The position numbers and the translations under genes were made by a program. A stretch of DNA of 64,000 nt from Bombardia bombarda (lineage: Eukaryota; Ascomycota; Sordariomycetes; Sordariales; Lasiosphaeriaceae): NCBI GenBank assembly GCA_030512295.1, contig JAULSR010000004.1, positions 930,001 to 994,000 on the forward strand. Reading direction: 5' to 3'. The notes below the pieces were generated by a model. It was not told the origin of the DNA. It saw only the letters and a program-made list of their open reading frames with translations, and did no database searches. Positions 48,351 through 60,354 of this stretch are shown here, one piece after another (position 1 is the first letter of the stretch; every line of letters begins with the position of its first letter).

Positions 48351-51288
48351 TGCCCCTGTCTCCTATTCCCATCGTTATGAAACCCCATTCAGCATTATGA
48401 TGTTCCGTCATTCCGTAAGGATGTCGTGTCATATCCCCTGGGAGTAAGCCGATGGTTCCAGGCAAAGCACCCACATAATAACATACAGAACGACTATACC
48501 CGAGTTGCTATTTCGTCTCATTCTTTTGTTTTCAAGTGTTTCGGGCTTGAAACCGGTGTCGGGTGTGCGTGGTTATGAGGCACACCACCACCATGGAACC
48601 GTTTCCCCCAATCTCCCTGGTCAAACCGAAACTCGTTCATTTCCTTCTCACTGCTACGACCAAGGTACTTGGTTGTGATAGAAACATCTTGTTCCTTGCA
48701 GGTAGTGTCCTGGAATTGTAGTTCACCCTCGCGTCCGCCCGAGGCCCGAGGCTCGCCGAGCAGTCAACAGGCAGTCAACGGGCCGAGTGGACGAGCGCAT
48801 AGGAAGAATATGTGACGAGGCTGCATTAGTACGGCTCAAGGGAAGCCAGGCCCCCTTTTCTGGGCGTTGCACATATAATTCATGTATGTGTGGCGAAGCT
48901 GGGTCGGACGATGTAGTCTTGTTGTCTCCAGCGATATGCGACGCCTGTCAGCCTATGGGATAGTGAAACCCGTTCACTGCGTTGTCGATATGGTTGAAAG
49001 GGGGAAAGAAGGGTTGATGGATCTTATAGAGACTAGAGTCAGGCAGAAACGGCTGCATGCAGGTCCGGTGGTTTTGCCGCCACCCAGAAACGCGAGCCGC
49101 GGGAATCAAAAATATTATAATCATCACGACTACCTTATCTCCATGCGATTTGAGCGGGTGGCTTTCCGTGCCGTGCCTTGCTACCACACACCTACTCCTA
49201 ATTACTGCTCCGGATAAAGTGTGCGAACCTGGGTGAAGTTGTCTTGGAGATTTCCAAGAGGGCGGTCCGCGGGAGTACCTGCCTACATACATTAGGTACT
49301 TTTTGTTCGCCTCGGGTCGGCCCCCCTTCTTGGGGAGAGAGCCCCTGAATGAGGTGAGGTCTTAATTTGTTCAAACTTCATGAACACTCGGTTTTACTGG
49401 AGTGTGTGAGCGATGGAAGAAGTCTTTCGGCACATTAGAAGCCTTTCAGGCACCTTCAGGTATCCTTGCGGTTGCATTGTTGCTTGGAGTTTGGACAATC
49501 GGATTGGTTGGACTGCCCTGTAAGGGTGTTTTCGGCGATGCCCGAAAATGATGCTTAGGCATGGGGCTTCTTGGCGAACAGAGAGAGATGACCTTTTTTT
49601 CCATTCGTAACCGAAAGACCATACCGGATGGACGCTTCGACCGCCGACCGAATCACGATTTGGAACCCAGTTCCATAACAGTTGATAGTGAAATGATGGA
49701 AAGCAATATTCGGATCGCCTTCCGTAAACATCAAGGTGCATGAAGTGAGATCCGATCCCTGGGTCGGCAATACCTCAGTCGAACTAAAGTCTAGCTGGAC
49801 TAGGCTGACCTGATTCAGAGGCTGGAACCACCTGCTACATGATATCACCGAACAACCCACCCCAGGCATCTCTGCTGCAGGGGAGAGGTTTTTGCGAGAA
49901 AACGGCGACAATCCTTGTCCATACCGTCCCCCAGACTCACCACAGGCTGGCAAAAATTAGGTCAGGTCCCGTCCCCCGCCCATGGGAAGGCAGGATGAGT
50001 AGGTACATACCTAAGTGGTTTAGCCGCGTGCGTATGGTGTGCGCAGAGAACCAAACTTGAGCTGGGTCTGGTTCGGCTCATGGATACTGACGGTATGTAC
50101 GTGCACTACCTACATACAAGAGCACATCATTGTTAGGCAGTGCATCAATGGACGGGCGGACGGTGCAAATACTATGACGAGCGGGCGGGAGGGACCCATG
50201 GGGACGCCAGAACAGGTCGCAGAGCCGAACCATCATGTGCGTGTTTTTCGACCTTGCCGCCTGTCGGATTGACGACGACAACTTATCGAGCCTACAAAGG
50301 GTAGGTAGGTACTTGATTTTGGTTTAATGGACATGTTGCAACACGCAACAGGGAGGAGTCAATCTTGTTGACCACCTTTTAATTGATGCATCGAATACTT
50401 GCCCGTCATATTCTATGAAACCTATAATAAAATTTTTGTGTTTAATAATAGGCTTGAGAAATGGGCGTGCGCAGGGGGGGATAATAGGATGGATTCGAGA
50501 TGGGAGGAGGGGCGGTGAAAGGGGTCCAATCGGACAGGCAAGACAGGCTGGAATGAAAAGGATCAATTAGCTTCCCATAACGCCATTCAACCCTTTCGCT
50601 GGATTTTCTTTTTTTCAAACAGTGAGACACCATGAGTGTGCATGCATATGCATGACTTGTCCGAGATCATACGTGGTGGTGGTATCCACAAGAGATTGAG
50701 GGCCGTTAGCAAATAAAAGTGCATCTACGTAAAACATTGCCATGACCGCGATACAGGGAATTCCAGCATCTCGATCTGGTCCGAGTTCGTTTCTTTTATG
50801 GATAGGGCTACACTGGCAAATACCTACTCTTCCTCTCTTGACCTTGGGGGATTATGCGAGGTCTGCTTGCTCTTGCTCTTGCTCTCGCTCTCCTAATAAG
50901 CGATTGGGGCAGCTTGAGGGTTAGGAGATGGAAAGAGAGAGTGAGAGACGGTTGTTGATAGGTGGGAGATGCACCCGGCTCCGGGTGGATGCTGGACAGT
51001 GTTCCCCGGATGCGATGCTGCGTTGGTCGCCCAGTCCCACCCCCCTGAGGAGGATCGAACGGAACGGCTTAACCGCCAAATCGCCATCATTCGCCCTTTG
51101 CCCTTCTCTCTCGCCCCGGAGTGTCTTCCCGTGCCTGATGGATGAAGCTGCACTTTGCACTTTTGATCCTGCTAATGCCTGTCTACAGGCGTATTATGGG
51201 GAACTCATCATTGATCTCTCTCCCGCAAGCTCTTTCCGCAATTCAAGGACCGAGTTTCGTAGGTTGGTGGTGAGAATACCTAGACTAA

Positions 51289-51318
51289 GGTACCTAGGTA
51301 GGTACCTAGGTAGGTACC
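51289..51318 (+). repeat. 12-bp tandem GGTACCTAGGTA (2.5 copies)
   Basis: Two and a half perfect copies of a 12-bp unit built from the palindromes GGTACC and CCTAGG. It is the densest example of a motif scattered through the intergenic DNA of this window. Confidence 0.9.
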
Positions 51319-53149
51319 ATAGGTATTAGGAAGGGACGGCACGACGACTTGTGGAGACCGCTACTAATAAGTACCATGTTTCTCATTCCTTCCCCGCGAC
51401 CTTCTAGAACCCAGAACGGTCGTCTCCCGTGCTTTGTCTCTCATCTCGGCATTATTACTAGCACATGGAACCATGGAGGTCAAGCATTGAGTCTGCTGTA
51501 TTCCGTAGTGTCTGTGTGTCGCTAGACAGATAGCGGCAGGGGCTGCTGCCCTTGTTGTGTGTATGTGGTGTTAAAGGGGGTCGACCATCCATTCCATGCC
51601 ACCTTGACCGTATCACTTTCCATCATACCGGTACCAGAAGATGTATTGGTATCTCGTCATCGTTATCACCAGAACCGATTAAGGGAGCTAAGTCTTTTTT
51701 TTTTTTCTTTTTTTGCCTTGTTTTCGCGGGCAGACTCGATCACTCGATCTTGGGATCTCATGTGCTCAACTACCTGCTCTTTTGGGATCCCTTCCTCCTG
51801 CGCCTGATCTCGTCACCCCTTTAGGTACCGACACCTATGCACCTCATCCCAAAGGTAAGGTACTTAGGTAGCACAGAGATGGATTGTGCCGTCCACGCTT
51901 TCCATTGCACTCACACATTGTGCCGGATCGCAAAGGATAGGTGGCTACCCTGTTCCAGATCTCGGTCTGCCTGAGATTGAGGTTCGAACAGCCGCCCCGC
52001 TGCGCGCCGCCCGCCGCAGCACACAATAAGTCCTATGTGTGTATGCAGCTTTCTTGATGCAAATCCAATCCAAAAGCTTCATGTTAAAGTAAGTCCATGG
52101 CACTTGGCAATCTCTCTTGCCGACCTGCCCTGTTTTCTCTGGCGCGGGATAGTGGCCGACCTGCCGCGCGACCTACATGCCAATTTCCCCCCCATCCGTA
52201 ATCATCAATCATATGAGGCCATTGAGAGGTAATCGACAAAAGATGGGTGAGATTAGACCTAGCAGTTAGACAAGCAAACCTGCTGCATGCTGCTCTTGAC
52301 TCAGTATTCCCACTTCTTTTCTTGCTCAGGAGCCACTTTCTGTTGCCACACACTCGAGATAGACACAGACACACGCACACACACACCGTTGGGTAGGCAG
52401 GCTTGGTCCGTCCCAAACTCACTCCCAACGACCCTCCTCATTTTAGATTAGCTCGGTGGTGTTGTTGTTTTGGCTGTTGTCTTGTTGGCTGTCCTCGCCG
52501 TACGCTCTTTCTTCTGGGCCTCGTCTGTTGGCTCGACCTGACACTCGCGTAATTCAACAATCATCTCTTGGTTGTACATGGCATTGGGCCAAGAAGGTTC
52601 TCGTCAGCATGACATGCGTACGTTAGTACTGGTCGATATCATCAGACGGAGAGGGTGTGAAGAGATCACCCACTCCAACCCACACCATCCGCCATTCCCC
52701 ATTTTGCTCACTCCTCCCTCTCTTGGGGATGGAGGCGGGCGCTTGGCTGACTGACCTCTTTCTTGTCCTCATCTCGGGTATCTGCCCTGTCAATCATTGC
52801 CTTCCCGCATTGATGGCCCGGGAAACCATACGTATTTGGCTGTATAGAATAGTATTCGAGGCGAGGTTAAGCATGGGCGTACACGTACTTTGGAGTAGCA
52901 AGGGTAGTGGAGGTAGGTTAAACGCACCCCAGCCCCGCCTTCCTATGCCAGTCGGGCTTGTCCTTGGTGTGGTGCGGCGTGCCTGCCCTGTGAGGATGGG
53001 CTCCAGGGCTCCAGGCTCCCCACCCCCGCCCATCCAGTCCAACCAGGGATAATACACGACCCATGCATATCTACCTGTACTGTGTATGTACACCAGACAT
53101 AGTTGAAGCTTTGCTTCAATTGTTCTTGGCGCGGAAGTCATTTACAACG

Positions 53150-53560
53150 TAATAACAAGGCAAGAAGCTTGCCTATTTACAGTGAGAAAAAGTTTATAAA
53201 GAAACTTTTAGCTATTGGTTAGTTCGTCTAGTGGCGTTCAAAACCCTCTGCTATTAGATACCATTATAGATTTCTCGTCCATCTTAGCTGCTATTTCTTT
53301 GCCCACCGCAGGCAAAAAAGCCCCTCGCATCCCCCGCAAGGCCTCTGCAAGGGATCAATTAAAGAAAGAAATAAATAAAAACGTTTATTCATAAAATTAA
53401 AAAAATAAATAAAGGAAAACGCCTATTTGTAAAATTAAAAAATAAAATAAAATAAAAACGCTTATTTGCAAAACATCAATCGAGCGTCAACGGGAAAGCC
53501 TCCGACAGGGGCCGCCGGAGGCAGAAGAGCGCCTATTATTATATAAAAGCTTTGCTTTCC
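53150..53560. repeat. AT-rich island with degenerate 38-39 bp repeats and a hairpin
   Basis: This stretch is sharply AT-rich compared with its flanks. Three units of period 38-39 bp start near 53378, 53416 and 53455, each with AAAACG, then YYTATT and YRYAAAA. The units differ mainly by C/T and G/A changes, as repeat-induced point mutation would give. To the right, GCCTCCG (53498-53504) and CGGAGGC (53516-53522) form a 7-bp inverted repeat. It is most likely a fragment of a decayed mobile element; no element family was recognised and no terminal repeats were found. Confidence 0.6.
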
Positions 53561-54769
53561 CCTATAGTAGTACCAATGGTGCACCGCTGTCAAGGGTATT
53601 TTATGGCCCGCCTACTTGACCCACATAGTCAGCTCACTCCCGCGCATTCTCCTCGATCCCCGCCGTTAGTATATGATAGCATCTTATAGCAAGGGATCGG
53701 ACAGCCGGGCCTGCTTAGTTCATTTCTCCGTTATTCATTTCACTAGGCGCTGTTTCGCCTGCCGCCCCCCATCGGGCTGCTTCCTCGGCTGCGTCACAGG
53801 CCATCCAGGTTCTCATACCTAAGGGCTAAGGTACCTAGGTAGCCAGCAAGGTTAGGTAGGTACATGTACCACAGTGCCTAGACCACCTTACATGCCAGTC
53901 GACCGAGATCGAGTCAGTCGAGACAGCAAAGCACTAAAATCGTGCCAACCGCCGCGGGTACAGATAGAAACGCACCTCATATATAGGTAGACAGAAGCGA
54001 GCGTGTTGGACGAAACGGGGGACTCCTGGCCTTCCTATTGCCTCGCCGATTCGCGTACATACCTACTACACTGTGCAAGAAGACCACACCCGCCGCTTCC
54101 ATCGCATTCGCAGCCCTTCTCGCCCACTACCTTAACTATATAACGGTGGATGCCCTCGCTCTTGACCCCCCCCCTGGCCACCCCCCGAGTTGTTCAATTT
54201 CGTCGTCTCACGCAACACGCACTGCCGATACCAAGGCCGATAGCGATACCGATACCGATAGCACGAGTGCCGACCGCTGCGACCTCGCAACCACAACCAC
54301 TCGATTGGCGTCCCACCAGCATCAGCAGCAACACCCGCCCGATTTTGCTGGCATCCAACTCGTCGGTAGGTAACCTTGTCTAGCCTCCCTAGCACCACCG
54401 TAGCGGCCCCACACCCCCGCACAGACCCTAAGACCGCTGTCGCCGCTGCTAGCCTGCTTCGTTCTCGAATCTCACCTCTAGCTCCTCCAGCTTGACAGAC
54501 GAGACAACGGTTGCTGCTGCCCCCCACCTCACCACCTCGTGCCGTGGCCTCCTTCTCCCTCCTCCGCCAGCCACCACCCCCGACACCCCCCAGTACCGTT
54601 CCGGCCACCACCTCACATCCGGACCGACTACCTGCGCCTACGCCTGCGCCTGTGCCCGCATCCATCTCCGCACCCGCAACCACCACAACCGCATTCGCAA
54701 CATCTCATCCCGTGTCTGTGCCGCTCTTTCGCCGGCCCCCTGACAATCGGCCATCGCCAGTTCTCAGCC

Positions 54770-57700
54770 ATGGCCAACCCGCGTCACGCGCCGTCGCCCA
54801 CCCCCGGCGCTTCTTTATCCATGCGTGAGAAGAATGGCTCTGTAGAGCTGGTGACCGACCACCTCGAGACACCTTCACTAGACGACCGCACTTACCGTGT
54901 CGTTCGTCTGCCCAACCAGCTCGAGGTTTTGTTGGTGCACGATGCCCAGACAGACAAGGCTAGCGCCGCCATGGATGTGAACGTTGGAAGCTTTAGTGAC
55001 GAGGACGACATGCCAGGCATGGCGCACGCCGTCGAGCATGTACGTATACCTAGAACTAATCAAACCCTCAAGGTGCCCGCCCTGTCACCCCTCATCCCAT
55101 GTTGCTAATTTCTGCCCACCTATGTAGCTCCTCTTCATGGGCACCAAAAAATACCCTGTCGAAAATGCATACCATCAGTACCTATCAGCGCACTCAGGAA
55201 CCTCCAACGCCTACACGGCATCCACATCCACCAACTACCACTTCGAGGTGTCGGCCAAGCCCAGCAACGACGAGGAACCGTCGGCCACCAACCCCTCTCC
55301 TTTGTATGGGGCGCTGGATCGCTTCGCCCAGTTCTTTGTCGAGCCCCTTTTCCTTGAAAGCACTCTGGACCGCGAGCTGCAAGCTGTAGATTCTGAAAAT
55401 AAGAAGAATCTCCAGAGTGACCAGTGGCGCCTGCATCAGCTAGATAAATCCATGTCGAACCCCAGGCACCCCTACTGCCACTTTTCCACCGGCAGCCTTG
55501 AGACGCTCAAGACCATACCCGAATCCAAGGGCGTGAATGTACGAGAGAAGTTCATTGAGTTTTACGAGAAGCATTACTCGGCCAACCGCATGAAGCTCTG
55601 CGTCTTGGGAAGAGAACCCCTCGATGTACTGGAATCCTGGGTATCTGAGTACTACTCCCAGATTAAGAACAAGAACCTTAAGCCCAACCGGTGGTTGGAT
55701 GAGACCCCCTTCACTAGTGATCAGCTTGGAACCCAGTGCTTCGCCAAGCCTGTCATGGACTCCAGGGAGCTGAATCTCACCTTCCCATTCATCGACGAAG
55801 ACCTCCTGTTCGAGTCGCAGCCTGGCCGATATCTCAGCCACTTGATCGGACACGAAGGCCCGGGGAGCATAATGGCCTACATCAAATCCAAGGGCTGGGC
55901 GAACGGCTTGAGCGCTGGCGCATGGCCCGTTTGTCCTGGAACCCCCGGCATGTTTGAAGTCCACGTCCGGTTGACGGAGGAGGTACAAGAAGCCACTCCG
56001 AGTCCCCATAGCTGTATCCCGCTAACCATCATCACAGGGTCTCAAAAACTACAAGGAGATAATCAAGGTCATCTTTCAATACATTTCACTGATGCGCGAG
56101 ACAGAGCCTCAGCAGTGGATCTTTGACGAACAGAAAGGCATGATGGACGTTGACTTCAAGTTCAAGCAAAAGACACAGTCTTTCCGCTTCACGAGCAAGA
56201 TCAGCGCGGGCATGCAGAGACCGCTCCCTCGGGAATGGTTGTTGAGTGGTCTTGAGAAACTCCGCAAGTTTGATGCGAATATGATCAAGGAGGCACTCGA
56301 CTGCCTTCGACCTGACAATTTCCGCATCACCATCGTCTCACGGGATCTGCCGGGGACCTGGGAGAAGAAGGAAAAGTGGTACGGAACTGAGTATTCGGTT
56401 GAGAAGATCCCCACCAGCCTCCTGCAAGAAATCAAGGAGGCTGCCTCGGCCAAGGATCGTGATTCCAAACTGCATCTCCCACATAAGAACCAGTTCATTC
56501 CGACCAAGCTGGAAGTCGAGAAGAAGGAGGTTGAGCAGCCTGCGATCGCGCCCCGGATAGTCCGCAACGACCAGCTGGTTAGGACCTGGTACAAGAAGGA
56601 TGACACCTTCTGGGTGCCAAAGGCGAACCTGATCGTGAGCTGCAAGAGCCCAATTATTTACGCAACGCCAGAAAATTCGGTAAAGACGAGACTCTTTACG
56701 GATCTCGTCAGGGATGCATTGAAGGAATACTCGTATGATGCTGACCTGGCAGGCTTGCAGTATAATGTCTCTCTGAACTCCCGAGGACTGTTTATCGAGG
56801 TATCGGGGTATAACGACAAACTCCCAGTCCTCTTGGAGCAAGTCTTGACAACCATGCGTGATCTGGAAATCCGAGGCGATCGCTTTGCTATCATCAAGGA
56901 GCGCCTTAGCAGACGTTACCGAAACTGGGAGCTCCAGCCGCCATGGCAACAAATCGGCGACTACACGGGCTGGCTCACGTCAGAACACGACCACGTGGTC
57001 GAGGAACTGGAGGTCGAGCTGCCAAACATCACGGCCGAGGCAGTTGATCAATTCCGAAAGGAGATGCTGTCTCAGGTGCACATGGAAGTCTACATCCATG
57101 GAAACCTTTACAAGGAGGATGCCCTCAAGCTGACAGATATGGTCGAGTCGACACTGAAGCCTAGAATACTTCCGCGCTCCCAATGGCCAATCCAGCGGTC
57201 GCTCATCTTCCCGCCAGGATCCAACTATGTCTGGAACAAGACGCTGAAGGATGCCGCAAATGTCAACCACTGCATCGAGTACTGGCTGTATACTGGAGAC
57301 AAATCTGACCACCTTATTCGTGCCAAAACATTGCTCCTGGACCAGATTGTCCATGAGCCCTGCTTTGACCAGCTCCGGACCAAGGAGCAACTGGGTTACA
57401 TCGTTCACTCGGGTGTCCGAGCCGGTTCGACAACCTATGGATTCCGGTTCATCATCCAGAGCGAGAAGACGGCTCCATATCTGGAGACGAGGATCGAACT
57501 GTTCCTCGAATCCATGTCCAAGACGATCGAGGAAATGACCGAAACAGACTTTGAGAATAACAAGCGGAGTTTGATCGTTAAGCGACTCGAAAAGCCCAAG
57601 CGCCTGGACCAGGAGACGGATAGACATTGGGGCCAGATCCATAGCGAATACTATGACTTTGAGTCTGGTAAGTTTTTTTTTTTTTTGTGGCATTGCGTGT

Positions 57701-58277
57701 AACTATCCGTGATCGAAATATGGAGTGACTGACAATATTTTCCCTTTCTATAGCTCAGCACGAGGTGGAGCATATCAAGCCACTCACCAAGGCCGACATG
57801 CTTGAGTTCTTCAACCACTACATTCACCCTGCGTCGCCTGCTCGAGCCAAGCTGGCACTCTACTTCAAAGCACAAGCTAAGAGCGACGTGTCGACGAAGC
57901 AGATATCAGAGCTCATCAAGACCCTGGACTTGGACTCGACGGCATCTGCCCAGGCCGCAACGGACCTCCAGGCCAGACTGAGCGCCGCTGGCCACGATGA
58001 GGAAAAGGAGATTGAGGGTCTTAAGGAGTACCTCCTCCATGAGCTCAAGGTTGACGAGAGCAAGATTGACGCCGCCACCGAGGCGTGGAGGAAGCTGCAC
58101 ACGTCAAATGGCCTGGCTAACGGCGTGGTCAAGGACGCGAGCCCGCCCTCGTCAAATGGCACGACACCTTATGTTATTGAGGACGTGCGGACTTTCAAGG
58201 CAAGCCTCCAGGCCAGTGCTGGGGCCCGGCCGGCGAAGGATCTGAGTGAGTATGAGGAGCTGGATGCGAAGCTTTGA
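54770..58277 (+). CDS. STE23: M16 zinc metallopeptidase Ste23 / insulin-degrading enzyme
   Basis: Four exons, 54770-55039, 55128-55982, 56038-57667 and 57754-58277, join in phase to 1,092 residues, slightly longer than yeast Ste23 (1,027). The inverted zinc motif HAVEH occupies 86-90 (MAHAVEHLLFMGTKKYP), split from the rest by an intron directly after H90. The third zinc ligand is probably E180 in AVDSENKKN. That is about 13 residues further from the motif than in human IDE, explained by an Asp/Glu/Ser insert near 134-148. The middle and C-terminal domains are recognisable, including RTKEQLGYIVHSG. The enzyme encloses and cleaves short peptides; in yeast it helps mature a-factor pheromone. 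The frame is open upstream to an ATG at 54539, giving an optional 77-residue basic extension. Confidence 0.94.
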
Positions 58278-60354
58278 GGCATGGGACGGGTGACGGAGAT
58301 ATTTGGGCTGTTTGGGTATCATTTTATCGAAAAAGGAGTGATGTGTATTGAAAGAGAATTAGGAAGAGAGAGGTAGAGAGGTAGAGCACAACATAAAGAC
58401 AGGCGACATGAGAAAGAACTGGGGATTCTCTTCTTCATTTTGTGGGTGGGCTTTGAAAGATTTCGGAGGGTACTAGGTCTACTGGGTGCATCGTTATTCA
58501 TCGTTATCGTCGTCGTCGTCGTCATCATCTCATATCTATCATGAAGAAAGACGTGCAGGCCTGCTTGGCTGGCTACATTTGTTATACCCATCGGCATGGC
58601 CATTGAGAAGGGGTTCGTTTATTGTTGTTTGTTTATTGGTTTGATATTACCAGATGAGATGTGAGGTATGTACTAGCTGATAGACTAGGTAGTCGGTTGT
58701 AGAATCGGTGTTTTATCGTGATGCAGAATCTGATCTGGTAAGTTGTTTACTGGTTGTTGTGTCTTGCATTTGTTAGTCGCACCTTACAGATTGATTATCA
58801 TATTGAGCAGGGATGGTGATGGTGCTGAGCCATGCCAAACATGTTGCTTGCTACCACTCACTCCCCTTTATAGAGATGTCGGGGTGTGACTACAAGCAGA
58901 TGACAGCCTCGTGCTATGCAAGCAGCTGTCTGAGTATATCAGGTGGTCTACAAAGTACCTTACCTTAGCCACGGCAGTATGCGTACCTACCTAGAATAGT
59001 CCTTCGGTGTGGATCAAGAGGTGCACCTATGATTCAGTGCAATGCAGGCAAGGTCTGGGTGGCTGGTGTGCCCTGACCGCCACCTAGTCTACACAGTAGA
59101 ACAGTGCCTCTTCTTTCCAAACTTTGTCACAAGCTTGTTGGGTTGTTGCGTCGTGTCTGCCTAGAATAGTTGTTCATGTCGTTGGGGTTTGGTAAGAATC
59201 GCTGTGGCGGATCCTTTCTGTGGGTCCTTTCGCTCCCCGTAGCGTTGTGGTCAGACAGCCGTGGAAGCTCATAACTTGAAGTTCGCAAAGTACCTGGGTA
59301 GTACTGTGCATATTCAGGACACGGGTGTTTTTAAAGCCTTGGTCGGATGTGAAAGTATACCCAGATACTGCACAGTATTATAGGGTTAGAAATATCCTCG
59401 GAGGCTTCAGCTCTTATATAAGATATTTTATGAATGGATTATTAGCAAAGTAGGTGGTATGTATTCGGCTATGCTGCTTCTGGCTGGCTCATACTTAAAA
59501 ATCAAGTTTATACTGGCTCTACGAACTATTTGCATGTACCTTGTAATAGCAGCCAAAACAGGGCTGGAGCGCGAGTACTAAAAGGTACTTGCGTGTTCCT
59601 TGCCTTGGAATCCAGAACACGCCTGCCTGTCAGGGGTGCTCCAGCAGACCGAAAAGTGGAAAGAATCTGAGCCTGTGGAAAAGTCACGGCAGGCTGACTT
59701 TTTTTTGGGGGGGTTTTTTTTTGGGTGGCACGCGGAGTTGACTCTCTTTACTCGTTTGGTCGTATCGAACACAACTGCCCTACTTCGTACCTAACCTACC
59801 CAGGCTTTGCTAGAACCACCTAGTACCTTAATCTGGACTTTGGAGCACTGTCCGCCCTCCATTGCCTTCCGACATCATTTCTCGCACCGAGCAACCTCTC
59901 CCACTGGCTACCTAGGTTTCCCGCTCTTTCACGCCTCAACAAACGCCCCGGGCTGTGACACACTGTAACCCACAGGCACCCTGAGGGACCAACTTTTTTT
60001 TTACCACGGCTCTCCAGCAACCATTCTTTCCACCGTAAGTAAGGTACCCCGGCTCGAGCAGCGGCGGAAACGGCAAACCAAACCAAAGCAAAAATTTAAA
60101 AATTCGGAAAGGGCTGTCGGTTGGCACGGGCTTCCTTTTGGGGTTGAGTCGTTGACAATCCTGAATCCACCCACCTCAGCCCTGGCTTGCCGCTTGCCTG
60201 GCCTGGCCTGCTGTTTGCTCACATTGTCCAAGGACATGCGCATTCCTGCACCCGCTTCAGCTCCAGCTGGTTTCGCCTCGCAGTCGCCGCGTTTTGCTGA
60301 CCGACCGACCGACCAAACTGATTGACCGACCGAGACTGACAACCAGCCAGAGCA
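58278..60354. other. Gap between STE23 and the ubiquitin protease gene
   Basis: 2.1 kb with GGTACC/CCTAGG-like motifs near 58960-59000 and 59788-59826 and T/G runs near 59700-59725. From about 60050 it is likely promoter and leader of the downstream gene. No coding or RNA gene is recognised. Confidence 0.55.

Larger units (their letters stand above)
48351..54769. other. 6.4 kb gene-poor region with repeat relics
   Basis: The largest gap in the window, with no credible coding sequence. It holds many GGTACC/CCTAGG motifs (for example 51289-51318, 53830-53870), T-rich runs (51690-51715), and an AT-rich degenerate repeat island at 53150-53560. From about 54010 the sequence is C-rich and looks like the promoter and long leader of the Ste23 gene. 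No tRNA or rRNA gene is recognised. Confidence 0.55.

Noticed and set aside
54038..54743. Several frames of 77-184 residues upstream of STE23
   Set aside because: Very high Pro/Thr/Arg or Gly/Val/Ala bias in all frames fits a C-rich leader or promoter, not protein coding.
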